Shown piece after piece: positions 45,782 through 59,054 of a DNA stretch of 64,000 bases. A program made the translations under genes and the position numbers. The stretch covers positions 806,001 to 870,000 of the forward strand of contig JAQQWL010000009.1 of the NCBI GenBank assembly GCA_038363925.1, written 5' to 3'. The notes beneath the pieces are model-generated. The model had not been told where the DNA came from. It did not search any database and worked only from the letters and a program-made list of their open reading frames with translations. How positions within the stretch are numbered: the stretch's first letter is position 1; the number at the start of each line of letters is the position of its first letter. Source of the stretch: Apiospora phragmitis. Taxonomy: Eukaryota; Ascomycota; Sordariomycetes; Amphisphaeriales; Apiosporaceae.

Positions 45782-47069
45782 TCAATGATGCTTGCTGTAC
45801 TCTTCAAGGCCCTGCCACTTCCAGCGCCAGGGCGCAAAGACGATCTCGAAGTGCACTTTCTCAAACACACCAACAGCAGCGCACAGATCACGGAAGCCAT
45901 CCAAGCCCTTAACACCCCCATCCTGCACCATGTCTGTTTCTTCGTAAAGGTCCCATTCGTATTGTGGCTGATGAACACCGTCCCTGGTGAGGAAGATCTT
46001 CACACTGACGCCATCACCCCCGACTGGAGTGAACTTCATGCCAATTCCCACGGTCTCCCCGCGCTTGAAAGGCTGCACGAAGTCCTTGCCTCCCCAGCGG
46101 TCATTGATGTACTTGTGACCGTCGTCGCCGTGGACGGCCAAGCTGCCACGATGCCAGCCCGGCAGACGGAAGCCGGGGTACGGAGGCACGGTGAAGCCAA
46201 GAGCCATGCTGATTTCCTGGCGGCTGTCTCTCAAAAAGTTGACCTCGTAGTAGATGACCTTAGTGCGGCCTGTAGCCCATGGACCATGCGCGCTGACACT
46301 GTACAGAGGAGGCCATGATATGATGCTTGTGTCAGTCGTGCCGTCCTTGCTGAAACCTTTCCATACACCCAAGGCAACGGGGAGCGATCGTGACCTTTTG
46401 GTTTATCCAAAGGAGTCGGAAATTGCTCTGCTGCTGAGCCTGTGCATTGGCCGGGTCGAGCGCTTCTGGCTGTAGCATGGGGTTGCTACGACAGAAGTCC
46501 TCGCCTGCTTCAGCCTCCTGCTCGGTAGCATTGTTTGTTGGCGAGAAGTCGTGGGCCGCGAAGAACGGCGGAGGTGGTGGTAGTTCCAAGATGTCAGGAA
46601 CGGCTTCTTCCCAGGCGTGCTTCTTGCCCGACTGTCCCGGGGGAGGTGGACCCGGGGGCGGTGCGAAATCGTCGAATCCGCCATGCCCTTTGGAAGGCGG
46701 AGGACCCGACGGGGACGCAAAGTCTTGACGTGGGGGCGGTCCCGGAGGGGGAGCGTAATCATCGTTGCGCCGAGCTGGCGGTGGACCCGGCGGCGGAGCA
46801 AAGCCAGTGGCGGCCTGGGACGGAGGCGGGCCGGGGGGGGGGGCAAAGTCATTGGCCTGTGAGTGGCTGGGAGGGGGGCCCGAGGGCGCTGCGTAATCTT
46901 CGGGTCCGTTGGGGCGTTTTGACGGCGGCGGTCCAGCCGGGGGAGCAAAGTCCTGAGGCATCTTTCCGGATGCAGATGCAGGCGGGGCCCTGCTGGAAAT
47001 ATTCTGCGGAATCTGGGCTGGCTTTGGTGCTGGCTCGTTCGAACTATCTTTCTTGCTGCCGAAACACAT
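45782..47069 (-). CDS. Proline-rich protein with C-terminal SPRY domain
   Basis: The start at 47069 gives MCFGSKKDSSNEP, the usual opening of this fungal family. Residues about 45-150 hold seven imperfect repeats of the type DFAPPPGPPPS, a polyproline, SH3/WW- or profilin-binding-like region. A linker follows with WEEAVPDILELPPPP. The C-terminal half is a SPRY/B30.2-like beta-sandwich: GVWKGFSKDG, YSVSAHGPWATGRTKVIYYE, GFRLPGWHRGSLAVHGDDGH, KYINDRWGGKDF, GETVGIGMKFTP. One extra C in the run at 46379-46382 shifts the frame between the two halves. Removing it gives 428 aa. No introns. SPRY domains bind partner proteins; the partner here is unknown. Confidence 0.7.
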
Positions 47070-50000
47070 GACGAATGGAAAGTGGAATGGTATGTTGTGC
47101 TGTAACTTGCGGAGCGATCAACGGGGTTTATGACTTGAGTCAAGTCAGACTGCGCCTCGCTGACTACCTTAGCTTATTTATGTACGGATGATTTCTCAAA
47201 TCGTAATGGTAGGCCTCCTATGGTAGAGTAAACTAGCGTATGTCAGGAGGGCGGCTGATACGTTGATAACTCACTCTTCTTACTTGCTCATGTCGCTGCC
47301 TCTCGTGGTCGATTGTTTATGGCTACCCGTGTGGACGGCAGACTGGGCGTAAGGTGTACCAGGCCGGGCCGCTCCTCTTATCGAGAGGAAGATATCCAAG
47401 TAAAGTTATTTCTGTAAGTTATTTCTGTTTTGCCAGCTTTGTCGTAAAGAAACATGGGGATTGACGGGAAACATTTCAGCCTGACTGATGAGGAGGAGCA
47501 GGTGGGCTGTGCTGACTTGCCAAGATGGTACTATTTGTCTTGGTCCCTCTTCTCGCTACCTGCGAAGTTGCATCTGGTCAGAATTGCGATGGCACTATTT
47601 GTAATTGACCCTGAGTAGTCACGCATCACGAGAACGAACGTGAAAGGACTCAGACGGTCCTTCTAGCAGTCAATACGTAAGGTACCTCGTCTTACTCACA
47701 GCCTTAGCCTAAGTATGATGATTGAACTGGAAGTACTTCAATGTTGCCTCTTCCTCTATTTGAACGGAGATACAGCTCAGCCACTCCATGGTTGTGCAGG
47801 TACGACGCAAGTTGCCCCAGAGTGGCTGTTAGGTACCCCGCATTCGGAATTTGAATGAAGGCCCGAAGAGGTAGGTGGTGACGTCCTCGTATTTCAAGTA
47901 ACTAGGGGGCCGTTGGAGGCTCGAAGGTTCTTGAGTAGCAGGCCGCAGATCTCCCCTCGGCTAAGAGCCAGCCAGGTCAAGCTAGAATGTTATCTTGATC
48001 ACTGTGGCATCATACTATATATAAGTGCTATCTCGTCGATCTCTGTCGGCAATAGTTCCATCTGGCCCATGGCGTTCCCACTTTTGCTGTTCATTGATTG
48101 TCATCTGATTGGCACTGTCATAGCCTACAATAGAATGAATACAGGCAGAAACGGTATCTGGATATTGTCTACATTGCATTCCAGTTGATACAGACATCCA
48201 ACACCTACAGTGAGAGCTTCTACCGCACTGCGTACATGATACCAAGCCGAGTGTGGTTCCGAGCACTGGTGGGGAGCAACTAACGCACCCGCAGATTCCA
48301 AAACGCAATGGAGACCCATGCGGCAGGCAAACAGAAAACTGGCTGACGAATGCATACTACATACAGTTTGCTCGAGGCTCGTTTTGCGAGGTGTAACTAC
48401 ATACCTACATACATAACATACATAACAAACATACGTTGGCTACATGGCATTTACGCTATATGGATCTAACAGGCGGCGTGTATACCTTAGGTACCGTACG
48501 ATTAGAAGTTGAGCTTGATCGTGGTTGTATGGTCTGACAACTTGTTGCGTATTATCTCGAATCATACACCGCCACTGGATATCCATTCCATGGATGTCGA
48601 GTACTGTAGTAGTAGTACAAGATAACTAGTAGCGGCGATTACGCCTTGCCAATCCATGACTTGATCCAGGTGACGTGGCGCACGTAGCGTACACATGAAT
48701 GGCTTGGTTCACAGGGTAATGCCAAATACTACGTCATCTTTTAAGTTGCGTTTTCGGGTTCTTGAAGCTCAATCGAACATTCGAAATTTCCCTGCCGGCT
48801 AATAAACTTGATTGGGTCCGCCTTGCGCACCGGGGTTATTCCCGAATAGTCTATCGTATCAGGTTATGCCATGTAAGCAGATGCTGCGTAGAGGCATAAT
48901 TTCTAACCCACAGGCCCTCGCAGAACACAAATTGGCACTACATTGCGGTTATCCCACACTACCCCATACTGTACATGCTATTAGACCGTTGACACCGCTG
49001 GTGAATGGGACGCCAAGCCTGAGACTCATTTTATCGGGCCAAAACAAAAGCACTAACAAAAAGTTGAATTGACATCTCTGGGTATCTCGTTCCAGCCTAC
49101 TTCACTGGACGTTCGAAAGCCTTTTGTTTCTCTTCATCGTTTTTCTTTACCAGACGAAAACCCCAGCGGCACGCCCGAGCGGTAACCTAATTCCATAATT
49201 CCCAGCTCCAGAGCCGCCAAGCCTTCCACGAGACCAAAACAAGCCTCAACTAAGACTTGACAAGCATCAGCCAAGCACGATAGTGTCTTCGCGGTGCGAA
49301 ACATGCGTACGTAACTGCCCTTTTATCAGATCAATCCGGCACCAAATGCCCCGGTGTTCTGCTACACAGATACATGAGCCTCGAAAACTACATTTCCCCA
49401 TTCATTCAACCCATCTCGCAGTGAGGCGAGTAGGGAAACATGCCTCGATGGAGAGTTCCACTCCACGCATGCCTTACTTTGGATTCGCGCCCCAAGCTAC
49501 TGCAATCTACCCGTTGAAGGGCTGCTTCTACGTCGTACATATCCGACAAGCTCTGGGGCTTCAAAACATCAGGCGTAACCGTTTCATCAACAATGTTGTT
49601 GATAGGCGAAGCACACATCGTGGGTTGGCATCCATCAGGTATAAAGACATGACGGCTGTTCTCTGTCTTGGCGACCGATGTTTGTTTCCTCCCAAAATGT
49701 GTCTACCCCTGGATCCAAAAGTCCATCCACAAATCAAACAATCCGGTATGCAGGAGCGAATCAAGCTAGTGGCTAAATTATGAATGCTGGTGCATTCAAA
49801 TCCGCAAAAGCTGAGGAGACCCACGTCGCTTTCGCTCGCATCTCGCCAGATGTCATGTCGAGACGTGAGTGGCCCGGATGGTCGCCGGTGGGCTCTTATC
49901 TGAGTATGTACCTACGCACTACGACAACGGCACTGCCCATGCCGTTACTCGCTCACAGGGAGCCCACATCCAGTGCCCATCCCCTGTCAGATACACCCCC

Positions 50001-50167
50001 GGCCCCCCATCCACATCAGTCATTGCTCTACGACTATTAATCAGATGCGCGGCTGCCTCTCGCCTCACTTCTTCTTCTACACACCTTCTTCCTCTCCTTC
50101 CTCTCTTTCTTGTTTCGTTCAAGAACTGCTCGACCTTATCGTCGCATCTGCCAACCATCTACTATCG
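47070..50167. other. Spacer without supportable gene
   Basis: Frames such as 49283-49783 (+) lack motifs. CATA/TACA repeats occur near 48390-48430 and a pyrimidine-rich tract (about 50070-50110) immediately precedes the CAX gene, as is common upstream of fungal transcription starts. Confidence 0.4.
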
Positions 50168-52451
50168 ATGAAGAAAAGCTCCTCTAATTCACTTGCGTAT
50201 ACAGATCGCATACGCTCATGGGCTAGAGCACACGCGCATGGAGACCCCACAGTATCCCCGACGCTTCCTATAAGCCAGAATCGACAGGCTCAACAAACGA
50301 ACGAGAAAGATGGTAGCCGCACCAACCCCGATGGCAGCGCGGCTGTCCGGAGCATCCGCGGCAACAATGGCAGTCAAGCACAAGTCGCCGATAATACACA
50401 GTCTGACAATGCCGCAACTGGTCAGGCATCGGAACCTGAGGGGACGGGACTGTCGTAGAAACAAAAACCCGACCCAATGTCTTCATACGATTTTACCAGA
50501 CCACTGCGAAAATTCTTTGCCATAGCTGGTTCAACCTACTGCTGCTTGCCGTTCCTGTGGGAATCGCCGTGGCCAATGTGCCTGGCATGCCAGCAGGTGC
50601 CGTTTTCGCCATCAACGCTGTTGCCATCATTCCCCTGGCTGGCCTCTTGAGTCATGCCACGGAGTCGGTTGCTCGGAAACTTGGTGATGCGGTCGGCGCC
50701 CTTCTCAACGTTACCTTTGGTAACGCTGTTGAGCTGATCATCTTTATCATTGCTCTGGCAAAGGACGAGATCCGTATCGTCCAAGCCTCCCTTCTTGGTT
50801 CAATCCTGGCCAATCTTCTATTGATTCTCGGTATGGCCTTCTTCTTCGGAGGACTACGCTTCCGGGAACAGATATACAACAGCACCGTTACGCAGATGAG
50901 TGCATGTCTGCTCAGTCTGAGCGTCTGTAGTCTTGTTCTGCCAACTGCCTTCCATGCCTCGTTCGCCAACAACGACAAGGCAGACGCGGAGTCCTTGAAG
51001 ATCAGCCGAGGAACCAGTGTCATCCTCCTACTGGTATATGTCATCTATCTTCTTTTCCAGCTGAAGTCTCATGCATACATGTATGAATCGACCCCGCAGC
51101 ACATCATTGATGAAGAGTCCACCCTGGACCTGCTGCTGCGTGGCTCGATACTTCCAGCTCGGAATCGAGCGACTCGTCCGACTCCGACTCGGCAGGCTCT
51201 AGCCACTCGGGCAATACTATGTCCAAGCGCGTAAAGAGAGCCATCCGAAACAGACGTCACAGAAAGTCGAGCGTGGCCTCTGTTGATACGGCTGACGAAC
51301 AGCAACGCTCATCCTCGTTTGGCACCAATCCCGCAAGCCCCTTGGCAGACAATGCATCAAAGTCTGGCGATTCTTCAAATGGTCCAACTAAGCCCGTGTT
51401 TCCGCGCATGAACACCGAGGGTAGTGAAGAAGCCATCGAGGAAGAGCCACCAAAGCGCCACAGGAAGCATCGTTATAGGAAGCACAAGCATCGTAAACAC
51501 CGAAAGAACGCGTCTCCTGTCAATGAAGAGGGCAACATACCCGCTACCTCCGCGTCGAGTGCTGGTGATCTTGTAGCCGTGCAAGTTGATGGCCCCGGAG
51601 TATCCGATTCTGAACCTCGTCGTGTTGACTTCGCCGATACCGTTTCCAACATGGACGGGCTTACTGATCCTGCCGCACCCGGGGCCCCTCCAAGACGCCC
51701 TTTCACGAATCTCCGGGCTATATCCTTCAAGCCAGTGAAGAGCTTGGCGCCGCCTGTATTCACGCAGGCGCCCGTCCAGGGCCCTAATGCTCCCAACGGA
51801 CGTGTACCCCGAGTACGATACGGAATTCGCCGAACAAACTCGCTACCTGACCGACTCAACGAAGTCCAATACCGGGCTCCTGGTGCCATGCTGCCTGCGA
51901 CGATACCTCATTCGGCTCTTGTCGAGGGAGCTGGCCCAGAGACAGGAGAGCACGATGATGATCTCTCTAGGATCTCGGCCATCGTGCTACTTCTGATTTC
52001 TACCGCACTTGTGGCGGTATGCGCCGAGTTCATGGTTGATTCTATCAATGCCGTTGTTGAAACCAGCACCATTGGCGAAACCTTCATTGGTCTGATTATC
52101 CTGCCTATTGTTGGCAACGCTGCGGAACACGTGACTGCCTTGACGGTGGCCATGAAGAACAAGATGGATCTAGCTATCGGCGTCGCTGTCGGCAGTTCTA
52201 TTCAAATTGCCATATTCATCACGCCGCTGGTCGTTATCCTGGGCTGGATCATGAACCGTGAAATGACACTGTACTTTACCCTCTTTGAGACGGTGTGCCT
52301 GTTCGTGTCTGCCTTCATTGTCAACTTCCTGGTTCTCGATGGCAGGAGTAACTACTTGGAGGGAGCGCTTCTTTGCGCCGTGTACATCATCATCGCGGTT
52401 GTGGCGTTCTTCTACCCAGAAGGTAGAGATGCTGGTGTCTGGGGCCAATAA
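50168..52451 (+). CDS. Vacuolar Ca2+/H+ antiporter (CAX/VCX1-type CaCA family)
   Basis: It exchanges protons for Ca2+ (possibly Mn2+) across the vacuolar membrane. The cytosolic N-terminus starts at 50168 (MKKSSSNSLAYTD). The first CaCA half begins with a helix FNLLLLAVPVGIAVANVPG and carries the cation motif GNAVELIIFIIALAKDEI, then ASLLGSILANLLLILGM. A long acidic/Ser then Lys/Arg-rich loop (residues about 320-590) separates the halves. The second half has the matching motif GNAAEHVTALTVAMKNKMDL, then GVAVGSSIQIAIFITPLVVI. Two single-base losses break the frame: G4 at 50440-50443 and CCC at 51122-51124. With both restored there are 761 codons and no intron. The raw frames would split the first pore helix from its leader and the loop from the first half. 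Confidence 0.82.
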
Positions 52452-53519
52452 GACTCCATTGGCGGTGGCGGTGAGCGAGGTAGCTTATGCTTAAGACGTC
52501 CAACCAACTTGGAGCGTTAAAGAGAAGGTTGATGAAGAATACGAAGTTCAATAAAACATGACCGATTTCAGATAGTAATTTAATATACATTCTTTTGGTG
52601 CGCACCTACTCTGTCCTTTCCATCTCTCAATGTCTTCTAAATGTTTGCAGGTTCATGGATACAATTTTTGTCTTCTTGCGGACACCGAAACGGAACTACT
52701 GATAACCTTGTATGCCAACCTAACCTACTTTACTTACACATATCGACGACTATTCTATTACTGTGAACTAAACCCACCGCTTCATCTCTTCTGGCTATTC
52801 CATTACTATTAGTTATTCCGGACCTAATATAAGCCAGGAAACCCGAATAAGTGAAAGAGTACTTACTTATGTCTCATCTTATCCTACACCGAGCATGGCC
52901 GCAATCACATCATCAGCTAGGGATATGCTACTATTACACCTCAAGGAAACCAGAAAACCAAAAAAACCAAAGCGATGCCAAGTCGATCCAGAGTGATCCA
53001 ATTGGCTTCATCGAATGGTCATGATGGCCATACATTGTGCACAGTCGAAGTCCCGACAAGTACTTGTAGGTTAATGGGTGGTGGCTGAGTTCCCAAGTCC
53101 CCCCACCAGAAGGCGGAGAACTGCCTTATCCAGTGGATGGTGGATGCAGCTAAAACCTGCCGATGTCCACTGACTGCACGACACTACGTATCTGAGATCT
53201 GAGCACCCAGACTTGGACTTGCCAGGCACCTCTCGCATCTCTCGGAGTTGATTGCATCATATCATTCATTCTCCAACTTCAACTTCACCTAGGACAGACG
53301 AGAGACAGCTTTTACCGACATACGACAGACCCCTACGCGCATACTCTACTCTTCCTTTCGAACCTCCTAACTGCTTAATCCTCGTCTAGCTCGAAGCTTG
53401 CCTGCTCTCCTCCAAATCATGTCATATCGTCAGTAGGCCACCATCATCATCTCCGTGGATTGATCAAATTGCCTTGCACAAACTCGGCTTTCTCTCCTCT
53501 CTCCGGGAAACCTGTAACC
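52452..53519. other. Spacer between CAX and Pff1 genes
   Basis: No coding evidence. A pyrimidine-rich zone at 53260-53420 is the likely core promoter and 5' UTR of the protease gene. Confidence 0.45.
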
Positions 53520-56481
53520 ATGGTAGCCAATCCGCTCGCCTTCCGCCCTTCGCAAGTGACTGTCATCACCACTGTCGTGTATATTGCAGTCATTGTCGCG
53601 CTACTATTTGTGCAAAATACCGTCCCGGCGCCTCCATCGGAAACACCCTATGCTGGCGTCAACATCACCGAAGCATGGCTAGATCTCAAAAAGCTCAGCA
53701 ATGGCTACCATCCCTATAATAGTCGTAAAAATGATAAAGTCCGTGATTGGCTACTGACCCGCATCGACGAGCTCCTCAAGGCCAATGGCGTCGCGTACGG
53801 GGTTGAATCCGCCGCCATGCGCGTCCCCACAGCCGACACCAACGCTCCTGTTGTTGTCTTCAATGACGTGATGTCCAACCTCACCTTCTCGGCTGCGAGC
53901 AGTGTCGCATCAACGGCTCCGAGCGTCAGCACCTACTTTGAGGGAACCAACATCATCGTCTATGTGAGGGGCTCCCAGGACGACGAGGGTGACTGGTGGC
54001 GACACGGCGGCCAGCCTTCGTCCGGCGGGTCGATGGTGAATGCTCACTACGACAGTGTCTCAACCGGTCATGGAGCCACAGACGACGGAGTGGGCGTCGT
54101 TACTCTGCTCCAACTTATCAAGCACTTTACCACGGAAGGCAATCAACCCACGAAAGGCTTTGTCGCACTCTTCAACAACGGCGAAGAAGATTACTTGAAT
54201 GGAGCCCGAGTCTTCGGTCGGCACCCCGTCTCGGCCTTTCCCCGCGTCTTCCTCAACCTCGAGGGTGCGGGTGCGGGAGGAAGAGCTACCCTGTTCCGTG
54301 CCACGGATCTTCAGGCAGCCTCGGCTTACAAGAAGTCGCCGCATCCTTTTGGTACCATTGTAAGCGGCGATGCCTTCAAGTCTGGTTTCATCCGAAGCCA
54401 GACCGATTATGTGGTGTTTAATGGGAATATGGGAATGCGTGGACTGGATGTTGCTTTCATGGAACCCCGGGCCCGTTATCATACCGAAGACGACGATGCG
54501 CGGCACACTAGCCCAAACTCCATCTGGCACATGCTTTCGGCCGCCGTCACTACGATGCAAGCCTTGACTTCCGATACAGGCAAAACGTTTGAAGGCGATG
54601 CCGCCGGGAAACACCAAGTCCCCAGTGGGCAAGGGAGCTCCGCCGTGTGGTTCGACGTTTTCGGAAAAGCCTTCGTCACTTTTGAACTTCATTCCCTGTT
54701 CGCCGTCTCGGTGTCCCTTCTGGTTGTAGCCCCCCTTGCTCTCATCCTCACAGGCGCTATCCTCAGCCACTTCGACAAGTTCTACCTATTTAGCCACTGC
54801 TTGCCACCACACCCTGAATCTGATCACGATCAGAATATTTCTTTGCACGCGCTGCGCGGCATTCTTCGATTTCCTACCATTTTCATCGCCTCCACTGCTA
54901 TACTCGTGGGCTTCGCGTTCATGCTCAACAAGCTGAACCCATTCATTGTGTATAGTAGTCCTTACGCGGTGTGGTCCATGATGGCATCAGCATGGATCTA
55001 CTGTATGTGGTTCCTGGCGCGTGCTACCAACTTTATTCGACCAACCGCGCTCAACCGTCATTATGCGTTGTTGTGGCTGTTTGCCGTTGGCTGGATTCTT
55101 CTTGTGATTGAGACAGTGTATGAGGAAAGATACCAGCTGGCATTGGGCTACCCTATCGTATGGTACTTCCTGGCTGTTTCCGTTGCGACGCTCCTAGGCT
55201 TCCTCGAGCTTTTCAGTTTGCCAACAAAATCCCAGTACGCTGAGGACCAGAGCTTCGAGGCCGACTCCCAGCGACCGCAAACGACAGAGAGTGACGCGCA
55301 AGATAGGCCGCAATCCTCTGGCACGCAGCCTATTACGACCACTAATGGTGAGAATGAGGACGATGCCGAAGAGGCAACCGAGTCTACGTCACTTCTCCGA
55401 GGATCAAAGACAACCTTTGCTAGATACAACCGCTCCGACCATCTTAATACGGGTAGCAACGTTGGTCTGCAGGAACGATCCATTGGTTCTCAATCGGTTT
55501 TTGGGGACGAGCAGATTTGGAGTCAGTACCTTGCAGACTGGGTTTGGGTGTTCCAATTCCTGATCCTGGCCCCGATCACGACTATCATTCTCGGCCAAAT
55601 CGGGCTTCTGTTGATGACTGCTACGAACCAAACGCTCGTGGATGGCAGTCCTGCTCTCCTCGTCTACATTATGGTGGCCTTGATGAGCGTACTCGTCTTC
55701 ACGCCCTTGTCCCCATTTATCCACCGCCATTCTTACCATATACCTACGGTGCTGCTCTTGGTTTTCATCGGAACACTCATCTACAACCTGGCCGCCTTCC
55801 CCTTCTCTCCAACAAGCCGTATGAAGTTTTTCTTCGTGCAGCGCCTCAATCTGGACACCGGCATAAATCAAGTATGTCTTGCCGGAGTGGAGTCGTCTTT
55901 CATGGACGATATTGTTGGCAGCCTTCCCAGTACTGCTGGGCAGGATATAGTCAAGCAGACCAGTTCAGCCCGATCCGACCTGACGGAGTATTCGTGGAAA
56001 GGTCTTGCTCCACGGGTCGTCCCCACGAACGGGACCTTGCCGCCAGAGAAGACTTATTCGCAATGGCTCAGCCTCAACGTGACACGCGAAAAGGGCCTGA
56101 ACAGCGCCTCCATCCGGGTCAGTGGACGTAACACGCGCTCTTGCCGTGTATTCTTCGACCGGCCCGTTGACGACATCGTCGTGAAGGGGTCTGACGAGGA
56201 TCCCCGCTTCCCCGGATCGGAGAGGCGGGCTCCAAGGAGCTCAGGCTGTGGAGCCGCGAGTGGGGGCGCCCATGGGACGTCGCGTTCTCCTGGAAGTTCA
56301 GCAAGGGGAAGAACGTGGGCGAAGAGGGCATGGACGGCCGAGTCGTCTGCCTGTGGAACGAACAAGATGGGCGCACCGCGATCCCGGCGCTTAAGGAGAT
56401 CCGGAGGTTCGCGCCGGATTGGTCCACGGTCACGAAGATGGGGACGGGCTGGTCGAAGGCTCCAAGTCTTTCATGATTTGA
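53520..56481 (+). CDS. PFF1: Vacuolar membrane M28 zinc protease (Pff1 family)
   Basis: This is a multipass vacuolar-membrane metallopeptidase. The ATG at 53520 (MVANPLAFRPSQ) is preferred to one 60 nt upstream because a signal-anchor helix (VTVITTVVYIAVIVALLFV) follows at once. The M28 domain has zinc ligands and catalytic residues in NAHYDSVSTGHGATDDGVG, NNGEEDYLNGARVFG, FLNLEGAGAGGRA and RYHTEDDDARHTSPNS. About eight further membrane helices follow, with an acidic/Ser-rich loop near residues 580-660, then a lumenal C-terminal domain. One missing base in the C4 at 56210-56213 and one in the G4 at 56440-56443 scramble the last 90 residues. Restored, the end reads KELRLWSREWGRPWD, GRVVCLWNEQDG and LVEGSKSF, matching the family, for a total of 987 aa. 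Confidence 0.85.
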
Positions 56482-56887
56482 GAGAGCATTGTAATCAGTA
56501 AGAGGGAGGGAAGTGAGTTTGTTTCAGGGGTATTATAATCATCACTGGCGTTTAGGTTGGTTGGCTTGCCGTCAGATTGGTTCCTAGGGAATACGTGTGC
56601 ATTTTGCTCCTGGCAGCTCGCGCGCGGTGAATTGCAAGGACTCCTGAGTTCTCATGCTGTGTTCGCATGTAATTTTACAATGGCATCAACGGGTTGGGCC
56701 CTCTCGGGACAGCTCATTGATGCGGGTTTATTTCGAGATTGTTAAGATGCCGTTATGGCTTGTATTGCAAATATATATCTCTCCACGTTCCTGTTCACCT
56801 CGTTTTCACATTACTTGGGCAACCTCGCTACTCCGTACAGGTAGCTAGCAACTCTCCCGCGTCTCCATGAGCAATAATCCTATAGCT

Positions 56888-58200
56888 TCAAAGCTTTGAA
56901 CTAGTTGTCAAGTAGGTGGGAGCTGCGCCCAATAGCTCAGCTGCTTCATCCACCATCTCTTTGACGATCTCGGCCACCGTTTGCCCGGGCTTGTTGACAG
57001 CGCCCGCCACGATTCCGATAGGTCTAGATGAATTTCGAAGCATAGCGATTAGATACGGGATGTCACATGAGATATACGCATAGTTTGCTTCTTAAGCAAT
57101 TCTGTAAAAGATAAAGAGAGAGAAAAAGAAAAGAAAAGAAAACAAAAAGGAAAAAAAAAGAAAAGAAGAAACTCACCGTAGTGCAGCTTGCTCCTCGATC
57201 TCCTCCGTCAGCTTGCCTTCGCGGTGGAGCCTGTCCAGCTCGTGCTCCAGGGGCACGAGCCCCCGCGCCGTCAGGTCCCGGATCTCGCCCTGCCGGTTCG
57301 CTTCCCAGTCGTCGATGTAGGGCGTGCGGAGGGCGCGCAGGGGGCGGCCGGACCAGATTAGACTGCGGACCCAGGAGTCGTAGGTGGCGTTGATGACCCT
57401 GTTAAGTGGATTACGTACGCATAGTCAGTGGCTGATTGATGGGTCGCATGTCTATAGAATCATCCGTCGTGAAGGGTGTTAGTCTTTTTATAACTCACTC
57501 TTTCTTGGCCGACTCGGGATACTTGGACTCCACCGCGGCAGTGAACCGCGTCCCGACCCAGACGCCGCTCGCGCCGAGCATCAGGGCGGACGCGAGGCTG
57601 CGGCCGTCGTTCACGCCGCCGCCCGTCACGAGGAGGACGGGGTTTCCGGTCAGGGGCGACTTGTACTGTTTTACGATGTCTACGCACGCGGGGGTCAGGA
57701 TGCTGTATTTTAGTATAGGTTAGTTATGGCTAGTTGCAGCGCCCTCTGTAGTAGGGTTCGATGGCGCAAAGAAGAAAGGTGCCTACCTCGTCTGTATGTC
57801 GCCTGTATGTCCACCTGCTTCACCACCCTGGGCACATATGATATCGGCGCCGGCCTGGCAGGCTTTGTGGACGTGCTACATTGTGACGTGTTGCATTTGT
57901 TAGTTTCCTCAAGTCCGGCTCTGCGTACATACTCAAATGTTTGACCTTCGTACCTTAGGATGTCCGACCATGTTCTACCATGGTTAATATGTGATTAATG
58001 ACAAGAATCTTACAGCCAGATGGGATGTAGCAGGCGTACCATGTAAAGTATGCCGGCTTTGTGCAACTTCTCGACAGCCCACGTGGGTGGCACCCCCACG
58101 GCTCCGGCCCGGCGACCATGTCCATGCCCGCGAGCATGATGGGGTGTTGGATGCCGAGAAGGGCCGTGAGGGGGGTGGCGAGCTTGACGCTTGGAGACAT
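56888..58200 (-). pseudogene. Nitronate monooxygenase (2-nitropropane dioxygenase type) with internal deletion
   Basis: The intact family uses FMN to oxidise nitronates. Exons are 58200-58040, 57974-57954 (21 nt), 57875-57787, 57702-57499, 57398-57177 and 57023-56888. Recognisable parts are QHPIMLAGMDMVAG at the start, VGVPPTWAVEKLHKAGILYM, NMVGHPK, ADIICAQGGEAGGHTGD, NPVLLVTGGGVNDGRSLASA, GASGVWVGTRF, SGRPLRALRTPYI and a final VAGAVNKPGQTVAEIV. In exon 1, MVAG is followed almost directly by the VGVPP segment and in another frame, so about 70-75 codons, including part of the flavin site, are absent. Without that piece the protein cannot be functional. Either a real deletion or an assembly collapse explains it. 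Confidence 0.72.
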
Positions 58201-59054
58201 GATGTGATGATGCTGGTGATGGTAGTGATGAAGATTATGAGAATGGTGATAATGGTATAAGCGTGTTGCGGAATTTATGGCGGGGTATATTGCGAATTTT
58301 GGTATGTGTAAGTAAGCCCTATATATTCCTTGCCGCGCATTGTGCCTGGACGCAAGGGATCGAGTAATTGGACCTCGGCTGCCCCAACTCTTTGGAGCCG
58401 AGGCGAACGTTAACTCAAGAAATGTTTACTCCCGTAGCAAACAATACCACAGTCGCATCGAAATGGATTCAGGGGTTTCTTATATAAATCTCGTGAGATC
58501 CCCATGCAGGCGGTTTTCTTTTGACTCCATTTCACATCACCGTTGCTTCGCCTCCTTCCCTATCTTGGACTGCCGACAGCAGAGGATACGTCAGAACTTC
58601 ATGCCACACGGCTCGCTCCCCCTCCCCCTGTCACTCCCATTCGCTTACATGAATTTGATTGACGCCCATCCTCGCAGATGCTACCTCGCTGTACCTTATC
58701 ACTTTTCAAAAAAGGAAACTGGCCATCCATCCCACCCCAGACCAACCATGGCAGCCTCTCCTCCTGGTCGGCGGCTGCAGAGTGCGTCTCACATTGATCA
58801 CGACGCCATGGCTATTGGTCAGACGTGCGGGGTTGCCAGTGTGGCAGTAATGCCGCCCAACCCAGGTCGACATATATCACCCGGAGAGTGTTGCGTTGCC
58901 TGTCTTGCTACGTTTTCACTCCACAAGCGCCGAGCAGATCGATTATTGAGTCACCGGGATCGATCGTCACGCAATCAAGAAATAGTTCTATGTTGATGCG
59001 GGCGTCGGGTACTTACAGAAGAGATGGTCAGTATTTTGGTGCTCCCCTTTCAAA
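58201..59054. other. Divergent spacer between the monooxygenase and NLR genes
   Basis: The frame at 58340-58996 has no family character. TGATGATGGTGATGA-type repeats lie near 58203-58255. Confidence 0.4.

Noticed and set aside
49283..49824. 166-codon plus frame and opposing minus frames
   Set aside because: No recognisable protein features, and neither strand gives a convincing exon chain.
57109..57172. Purine-rich tract as a repeat element
   Set aside because: It lies inside an intron of the minus-strand monooxygenase gene, where it is simply a long polypyrimidine tract.
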